This document shows positions 59,590 through 64,000 of a stretch of 64,000 nt of DNA, piece after piece. How positions within the stretch are numbered: the first letter of the stretch is position 1; each line of letters opens with the position of its first letter. The notes under the pieces were generated by a model. That model saw nothing but the letters and a program-made list of their open reading frames with translations, was not told the DNA's origin and did not search any database. The DNA lies in the NCBI RefSeq assembly GCF_003815655.1, contig NZ_CP033917.1, forward strand, positions 1,612,001 through 1,676,000. The letters run 5' to 3'. Made by a program: the position numbers and the translations under genes. This DNA is from Chryseobacterium sp. G0201. GTDB lineage: Bacteria > Bacteroidota > Bacteroidia > Flavobacteriales > Weeksellaceae.

Positions 59590-60297
59590 TTAGTAATATT
59601 TAGTCATTTCAATATAAGAATCAGACATTCCGTTGTCGTAGTCCTGATATTTTTCGTCAATTGCAGAGAAATATTTTTTAGCATCTGCATTTTTCTTTAA
59701 TCCTAATGCTAAAATACCTGCTTTTCTTGTGAAATAGTAAGTAGTATAAGGATCATCAGATGCAGAAGATGCTTTGTCTAATAATGATAAAGCTTCGTCA
59801 TTTTTGTTAAGACCTGATTTTGCATCTGCCATTGCGCCATATTTCATTGCCATCAATGTTTTGTTATCAGATGAAAATTGATCTAAAAGATCATAAGCTT
59901 CCTGGAATTTTCCTTCTTTGAATTTTAATAAACCAGCGTTGTATCCTGCAAGTTTACCAACATTTGTAGAAGAATAATCGTTATAAGTACCTACAAAACC
60001 TGGGTTTGCAGCAGATTTCCCTCCCAAAGCTTCTTTATCTTTACCTTCCATAAGATTTTTCTGAGCAGAAAGGAAAGTTTTCATAGCTTCAACATTTTTA
60101 GGAGCTACAATAAATTGCTGATAAGCGAAAAACCCTAGAACACCTAAAACAAGTGCGCCAAAAACAATACCTAGAGGCTTTGAATATTTTTCAAGAAACC
60201 TTTCAGTGTTTAAAGCCTCTCTGTCAAGGTCTTTAAAAAACTCTACTGTTTCTTTACCTTCTTGCTCGTTTTGAGCATTCTTTGTAAGTTTTGCCAT
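59590..60297 (-). CDS. TPR-like membrane-anchored protein (YfgM-like)
   Basis: This 235-residue protein has an N-terminal cytoplasmic stretch (KNAQNEQEGKETVEFFKDLDREALNTERFLEKYSK, key part ALNTERFLEKYSK) and one membrane helix at ~42-62. The C-terminal TPR-like region faces the periplasm (GKLAGYNAGLLKFKEGKFQEAYDLLDQF, LMAMKYGAMADAKSGLNKNDEALSLLDKA, FTRKAGILALGLKKNADAKKYFSAI). Layout and length match YfgM, a periplasmic chaperone-network partner of SecYEG. It shares a transcript with ribH, driven by a strong promoter at 60319-60349. Confidence 0.85.
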   Translation of the reverse strand: MAKLTKNAQNEQEGKETVEFFKDLDREALNTERFLEKYSKPLGIVFGALVLGVLGFFAYQQFIVAPKNVEAMKTFLSAQKNLMEGKDKEALGGKSAANPGFVGTYNDYSSTNVGKLAGYNAGLLKFKEGKFQEAYDLLDQFSSDNKTLMAMKYGAMADAKSGLNKNDEALSLLDKASSASDDPYTTYYFTRKAGILALGLKKNADAKKYFSAIDEKYQDYDNGMSDSYIEMTKYY

Positions 60298-60318
60298 AAA
60301 TTCTTAAAAATTGAACTG

Positions 60319-60349
60319 CAAATTTAATTGTTTCTGAATGATTTACAAA
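60319..60349 (-). promoter_or_regulatory. Promoter of the TPR-ribH operon
   Basis: On the minus strand, -33 TTTG (60349-60346), a 19-base spacer and -7 TAAATTTG (60326-60319) fit the consensus exactly. The ATG is 22 bases beyond the -7 box. Confidence 0.8.
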
Positions 60350-60435
60350 ATACTTTGAGGGTATTATTAATAAAACTCTGTGAAAGCTTTAGATAAATCA
60401 TTTAAACTCTTGAAAAATTGCTTGTTTTTAGATTA

Positions 60436-60467
60436 AAAAAGATGCTCAACATTGTTCAGCATCTTTG
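60436..60467 (-). terminator. Terminator after apt
   Basis: AAAGATGCT (60438-60446) pairs with AGCATCTTT (60458-60466), and the interior adds ACAATGTT pairing. On the minus strand it runs into a T tract. Confidence 0.82.
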
Positions 60468-60479
60468 TATTTGTACATT

Positions 60480-61016
60480 TTAATATTCTAAAATATGATA
60501 GATCTCGGAGTTGAATTTTTTTAATTTTTCATCACCATTAAGACCTTTAAGACCAATCAGGAAACTGAATTGAGTTACGGTTGCACCTTGTTTTTCAACT
60601 AATTTAGCCGCTGCTTCTGTAGTTCCGCCTGTTGCCAATAGATCATCGTGAATTAAAATTCTTTGTCCTTTTTTGATCTGTCCTTCGCGGGTTTCAATTA
60701 CTGCATTTCCATATTCCAGATCATATTTTTCTGAAATGATGGGTGGAGGAAGTTTTCCCGCTTTTCTGATCAGGATAAACGGAACTTCTAATGCTACTGC
60801 AATCGCAATTCCGAATAAATAGCCTCGGCTTTCAATTCCGCAGACTGCATCTACTTTTCCTTTACTGAATGCTACCAGATCTTTAATTACATCTTCGTAA
60901 AGCTTTGGATCTAAGAAAATAGGAGAGATATCTTTAAACTGAATCCCCGGAATCGGAAAATCAGGAATATTCTCAATCGTATCTTCTAGTTTTTTGATGA
61001 GTTCTTTTGAAGCCAT
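60480..61016 (-). CDS. apt: Adenine phosphoribosyltransferase
   Basis: Apt salvages adenine to AMP using PRPP in the cytoplasm. The 178-residue protein shows IPGIQFKDISPIFLDPKLY, DAVCGIESRGYLFGIAIAVAL, FILIRKAGKLPPP, the PRPP-binding RILIHDDLLATGGTTEAAAKLVE and FLIGLKGLNGDEKL. Length is typical (~170-180). On the minus strand its ATG follows the TAA stop of the upstream lipoprotein with no gap (TAAATG), suggesting translational coupling. Confidence 0.96.
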   Translation of the reverse strand: MASKELIKKLEDTIENIPDFPIPGIQFKDISPIFLDPKLYEDVIKDLVAFSKGKVDAVCGIESRGYLFGIAIAVALEVPFILIRKAGKLPPPIISEKYDLEYGNAVIETREGQIKKGQRILIHDDLLATGGTTEAAAKLVEKQGATVTQFSFLIGLKGLNGDEKLKKFNSEIYHILEY

Positions 61017-62213
61017 TTATGGGTTTATTTTATAGCTGGAAATTTTCCAGTCTCCGTTTACATTTTTAAGTCCGAAAGTTACCTTTAAAGAAGTTGTTTT
61101 TCCGCTTTTATCGGTAACATCGTAAGTTGCATTTACGCTTGCATTATTAGGATTTGTAGCGTTTGAACTGATGTTTTTAACGCTCACATTTTTCACAGAT
61201 CCAAAACCTGAAGTCGGGTTAGAGAAAGACTCATAACTTCCCCAGTTTGGATTGTTTGATGCATCGAATGCCGCTTTAAGGTTTTGTGAACTTACATTAT
61301 TTAAAAACTTCGTTACTGTATTTTTTGGATCTGCAACCGGCTGTTTTGGTGTAGCAGGTGTTGTAGTTGCTGCAGGATCTGTTGTTCCTGTCGTTGGAAC
61401 TGTTGCCGTAGGATTATTTGGATCAATAACTGCAGGATCTTGAGTTACCGCTGTTGAATCTACTTTTGGAGGTGCAGGAACTTTCAATGCAGATGGATTC
61501 ACATCCAATCCTATTTTTGACATTTTGAAAGTTTTTGCAGTCGTTTTTACAGAAACTGTGATGTCTATTTTATTATCAACCACTTTTGAAGCAAGAAGTG
61601 ATGAGAATTTCAAGTTAAATCCTTTGAAATTATTATCCTGCATCAGGTTTTTAGCGGTAGAAAGTCTTACTCCGTTGCTGAAGACTTCTAATGTAGCTTC
61701 TAATCCAGCTCCTGTAAATGCAACAGGATTTCCTGCATTATCTACCAATCTTGGAATGATCTGGATCGCAGTTGCGCCATTTCCGTCATCCGCAGAAGGT
61801 CTTGTGATGAGGCTTAAAGAGCTTGCTTTAACATCGTTTGGATCGCTTTCTTTTGCTTTGTCGTCACCGAAGATATTCATTTCTCCTAATGAAGGTGGAG
61901 CAGTACTTGCCCAATCGATACCGTTTTTCTGTGCAACCTGATCGGCCATTGTCAGGATTTCTGGAACTTTTTTTCCGTTAATAAGCTGGCCAAGAGCTTT
62001 CAATTCGTTGACATCACCTTCAGCTTCTACTCCAAATGTTTTAAGAATATAAAGAGCTTCATTAAATTTTATCTGTTTAATGGTAGGAAGACTAGAGGTC
62101 ATATCGTTGATACTAGACTGTAAAGTTTGCGTACTTGTAGCATCTACATGATCTTTCTTACATGCCGTAAAAAGCAATAAGCTGAAAATTAGTAGAAAAG
62201 AAAACTTTTTCAT
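61017..62213 (-). CDS. Lipoprotein with Pro/Thr-rich linker
   Basis: This 398-residue protein has a lipoprotein signal (MKKFSFLLIFSLLLFTACKK, Cys ~18) and a mixed alpha/beta body. A Pro/Thr/Ala-rich linker sits at ~240-290 (TATVPTTGTTDPAATTTPAT). The C-terminal ~110 residues (TVTKFLNNVSSQNLKAAFDASNNPNWGSYE, DKSGKTTSLKVTFGLKNVNGDWKISSYK) resemble a DUF4878/NTF2-like domain. ATG 62213 is chosen over 62261: a -7 box TAAATTTG on the minus strand (62238-62231) lies between the two, and the earlier start adds residues upstream of the signal peptide. Function unknown; coupled to apt. Confidence 0.8.
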   Translation of the reverse strand: MKKFSFLLIFSLLLFTACKKDHVDATSTQTLQSSINDMTSSLPTIKQIKFNEALYILKTFGVEAEGDVNELKALGQLINGKKVPEILTMADQVAQKNGIDWASTAPPSLGEMNIFGDDKAKESDPNDVKASSLSLITRPSADDGNGATAIQIIPRLVDNAGNPVAFTGAGLEATLEVFSNGVRLSTAKNLMQDNNFKGFNLKFSSLLASKVVDNKIDITVSVKTTAKTFKMSKIGLDVNPSALKVPAPPKVDSTAVTQDPAVIDPNNPTATVPTTGTTDPAATTTPATPKQPVADPKNTVTKFLNNVSSQNLKAAFDASNNPNWGSYESFSNPTSGFGSVKNVSVKNISSNATNPNNASVNATYDVTDKSGKTTSLKVTFGLKNVNGDWKISSYKINP

Positions 62214-62230
62214 GTTTTTTTGGTTTGCTA

Positions 62231-62238
62231 CAAATTTA
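62231..62238 (-). promoter_or_regulatory. -7 box upstream of the lipoprotein-apt operon
   Basis: Minus-strand TAAATTTG fits TAnnTTTG 18 bases before the ATG at 62213. No clear -33 TTTG. It decides the start, because 62261 would lie upstream of the transcript start. Confidence 0.5.
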
Positions 62239-62264
62239 ATAAAACCTTTACTAATAGACATTTT

Positions 62265-63281
62265 TTATTTTTTATTTTGTTGCTCTTTTAAATCATCTTT
62301 AAAGAATGAGCTGAAAACGCTCTGCATGTTCGGAAAAGATGGTGTTTCCCAGAACTTTGTCTGATAATTGCTGTTATCTGTTCTGAATTTCACTTTTTCA
62401 ATGTCGTTTTCGTTGCTGAAATTTAATTCTGTAGGATAGAAATTGGTATAAAGAATCAATTGATTGTAATCCGGCTCGCTTTTATGTTTTAACTTTAAAA
62501 AATTGATTTCATTAAATTCTAATAAATCACGTAATGTTTTTTTGCTTCCTTTTTCATAGGAAAGATTTAAAATGCTTTTAATATCAAAAAATCTGTATCC
62601 GAACAATGCAAATTCTTTTTTCTGTAAAGCTTCGCCGGTAATTTCGATTTGATCTTTTTGCTCGCCTTTGAGTTCTTTAATGGTTGATCTTTTACTTTTA
62701 TAGTCTAAAATATTTCCCACTTCTTTTAAATCCGGAACCTCCAGTGTTGAATCATAATCCCACATTGCAGTCTGCTTTTTTTCAAACTTTACATCTTCCA
62801 GTTTGTAGATTCTGTATTGCTCAACATTAGTACTTTTTAGTTTCTTGGTTTTATTATCAAAAATGTATGTGACGATTCCATCTGTATAACAATTCAGTTT
62901 GTTGTTGACTGTTACATAAGAATTAAAGTTTCCTTTCACAAAAATATACTTTGCAGGCTTATTATTTTTAATAACTACCGTTTCGATATCTTTTACTCGG
63001 TCATTGATCTTTATTACTTCTTTATCAAAGTCTGAATAGGAGATCGTTGCAACCGAAAAATTATCATAGATGATTTGGAATTTTTCCTGCGCCGGATCTA
63101 TAGATTTCTTATCTATTTTTCCATCAATATCAGAAAAAGCAAGAACGCTTCCGTCTTTTCCGAAAACTGAAACTTTAGGAAGTGGTTTATTTGTTTTTTC
63201 CGAAACAAAAGTAATGGATTGTGCATTGATGATTTGAAATGCAAAAACGAATAACATGTAGAACAGATAACCTTTTTTCAT
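62265..63281 (-). CDS. Exported protein, function unknown
   Basis: This 338-residue protein has a signal peptide (to ~20, QIINAQS). A short beta-rich segment follows (ITFVSEKTNKPLPKVSVFGKDGSVLAFSDIDG), typical of a carboxypeptidase-regulatory-like (CarboxypepD_reg) fold. The rest is Lys/Asp-rich without recognised motifs. It lies 51 bases upstream of the lipoprotein gene on the same strand and may be co-transcribed in part. Probably periplasmic or surface-exposed. Confidence 0.75.
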   Translation of the reverse strand: MKKGYLFYMLFVFAFQIINAQSITFVSEKTNKPLPKVSVFGKDGSVLAFSDIDGKIDKKSIDPAQEKFQIIYDNFSVATISYSDFDKEVIKINDRVKDIETVVIKNNKPAKYIFVKGNFNSYVTVNNKLNCYTDGIVTYIFDNKTKKLKSTNVEQYRIYKLEDVKFEKKQTAMWDYDSTLEVPDLKEVGNILDYKSKRSTIKELKGEQKDQIEITGEALQKKEFALFGYRFFDIKSILNLSYEKGSKKTLRDLLEFNEINFLKLKHKSEPDYNQLILYTNFYPTELNFSNENDIEKVKFRTDNSNYQTKFWETPSFPNMQSVFSSFFKDDLKEQQNKK

Positions 63282-63371
63282 AATAATTTTTTAATAGTTA
63301 TATAACCAATCTATTCATAAGACAACTTAATTTTAAAAAAGTTGCATGGAATGGTGGATTTATTCCATAAA

Positions 63372-63402
63372 AAAAGACTGATTATTTAATAATCAGTCTT
63401 TT
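63372..63402 (-). terminator. Terminator after actF
   Basis: AAAAAGACTGATTATT at 63372 pairs with AATAATCAGTCTTTTT-type sequence ending at 63402, with almost no loop. On the minus strand a T tract follows. Confidence 0.85.
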
Positions 63403-63426
63403 AAAGTTTTATTATGTTACAAGTCC

Positions 63427-64000
63427 TTAGAAAGGATACTCATAAATTTCAGATTCATGTAAGAATGGGTTACCTGTAGGAATCAATTTAAGTTTAGCTA
63501 ATGCAGAAAGCACTGTAAACATAAATAATCCAACTACAAATAATACAGCTCCTAATATTAGCAACAATACTTCCGGAGTGTTCCAGAAAGGTCCTACCGT
63601 TCCCGGCATTACCATGTTAAAGTAATCTAACAAGTGACCTAAAATAACCACAACTGCCATTACTGTAACCACTTTGTAGTTTCTCTTAATACTACTACTT
63701 ACTAATACCAATAATGGTAATAAGAAGTTGATGATCAACATTGGTAAGAAAGTAACACCGTAATGTTGAAATCTTCCAAAGAAGTAGTTAACCTCTTCCG
63801 GTACGTTTGCATACCAATAAAGCATAAACTGTGCAAACCACGTGTACGTCCAAAGCATACTTGTAGCGAAAAGGAAAACTCCTAAATCATGCAAGTGATT
63901 GTCATTGAACTGTGGTAAGAAACCATTTTTCTTAAGATAAACACTTAATAAAATGATAACAGCAATACCACTTGAAAGGCAACTAACCATTGAATACCAG
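63427..64000 (-). CDS. actF: Alternative complex III subunit ActF (quinol:cytochrome c oxidoreductase), 5' end outside window
   Basis: The frame continues to the window edge (codons before Met187-equivalent read ...W-Y-S-M-V-S), so the visible 191 codons are the C-terminal part of a larger membrane protein. Helices include LHDLGVFLFATSMLWTYTWFAQFMLYWYANVPEEVNYF, whose core WTYTWFAQFMLYWYANVPEE is highly characteristic of ActF/NrfD-like subunits. Others are GVTFLPMLIINFLLPLLVLVSSS and VLLLILGAVLFVVGLFMFTVLSA. Alternative complex III oxidises quinol and passes electrons toward cytochrome oxidase in Bacteroidetes. Confidence 0.9.
   Translation of the reverse strand, partial: WYSMVSCLSSGIAVIILLSVYLKKNGFLPQFNDNHLHDLGVFLFATSMLWTYTWFAQFMLYWYANVPEEVNYFFGRFQHYGVTFLPMLIINFLLPLLVLVSSSIKRNYKVVTVMAVVVILGHLLDYFNMVMPGTVGPFWNTPEVLLLILGAVLFVVGLFMFTVLSALAKLKLIPTGNPFLHESEIYEYPF

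Noticed and set aside
1..64000. CRISPR arrays, tRNA or rRNA genes
   Set aside because: Intergenic regions were read for regularly spaced repeats and cloverleaf-type sequences; none was recognised. Subtle RNA genes could still be missed without covariance-model searching.

Overview
The window is a compact, AT-rich stretch of chromosome that most resembles a Flavobacteriia genome, probably Chryseobacterium or a close relative in the Weeksellaceae. The assignment rests on gene content: type IX secretion (T9SS) C-terminal sorting domains, two GLPGLI-family proteins, an S46 dipeptidyl-peptidase, DUF3078/DUF4836/DUF4840 families and an alternative complex III subunit. Start codons generally lack a Shine-Dalgarno sequence, and several promoters fit the Bacteroidetes TTTG-N19-21-TAnnTTTG pattern. 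No species assignment is possible from this alone. I found no rRNA, tRNA, CRISPR array or prophage.

Layout. 1-2.8 kb: a flavoprotein cut by the window edge, a thioesterase and thiL. 2.8-6 kb: a small accessory region with two orphan ORFs, one carrying a Cys/His motif like that of phage Mu F-type head proteins. It also holds a REP-associated tyrosine transposase (RAYT) with four REP copies and an internally deleted derivative, a small membrane protein, and a Cys/Gly-rich peptide with a GG-type leader. 6-13.4 kb: a T9SS-secreted protein, pepT, HMG-CoA lyase, a sulfurtransferase, and a four-gene minus-strand run (DUF59 Fe-S factor, DEDDy exonuclease, CsaA-like protein, zincin). 13.6-19 kb: a DUF4840 lipoprotein, an ECF sigma factor translationally coupled to a membrane protein with a beta-barrel-like C-terminus, a T9SS protein and a ComM-like ATPase. 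19-28 kb: a spondin-domain lipoprotein, a DPP7-type S46 peptidase, a META lipoprotein, then a tight three-gene operon of secreted proteins beside a LytTR response regulator whose phosphoacceptor Asp is Glu.

28-37.5 kb: hflX, a DUF4919 protein, a CPA1 antiporter and an AlkD-like protein; a three-gene envelope cluster with a DUF4836-type protein; DUF6122; a ChaA-like exchanger. 37.6-43.4 kb: a three-fold symmetric beta-trefoil protein, a group III truncated haemoglobin, a Kir-type K+ channel coupled to a YkgJ-type cysteine-cluster protein, a membrane-bound LytTR regulator and an amidohydrolase broken by a one-base frameshift. 43.5-49.4 kb: gdhA, dprA, a rhomboid protease and two tandem DUF3078 paralogues whose promoters were duplicated with them. 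49.5-53.7 kb: sufABCD. 53.9-64 kb: two GLPGLI paralogues, a zinc metallopeptidase, an LtaS-like sulfatase-fold protein, a TPR protein with ribH, a lipoprotein with apt, a secreted protein and the 3' part of actF.

Most of the window is housekeeping plus envelope/secretion genes typical of the group. The parts with the best claim to novelty are the RAYT/REP module with its deletion derivative, the adjacent leader peptide, the Mu-F-like Cys-motif ORF, the Glu-substituted LytTR regulator, and the sigma factor/barrel-fused partner pair.
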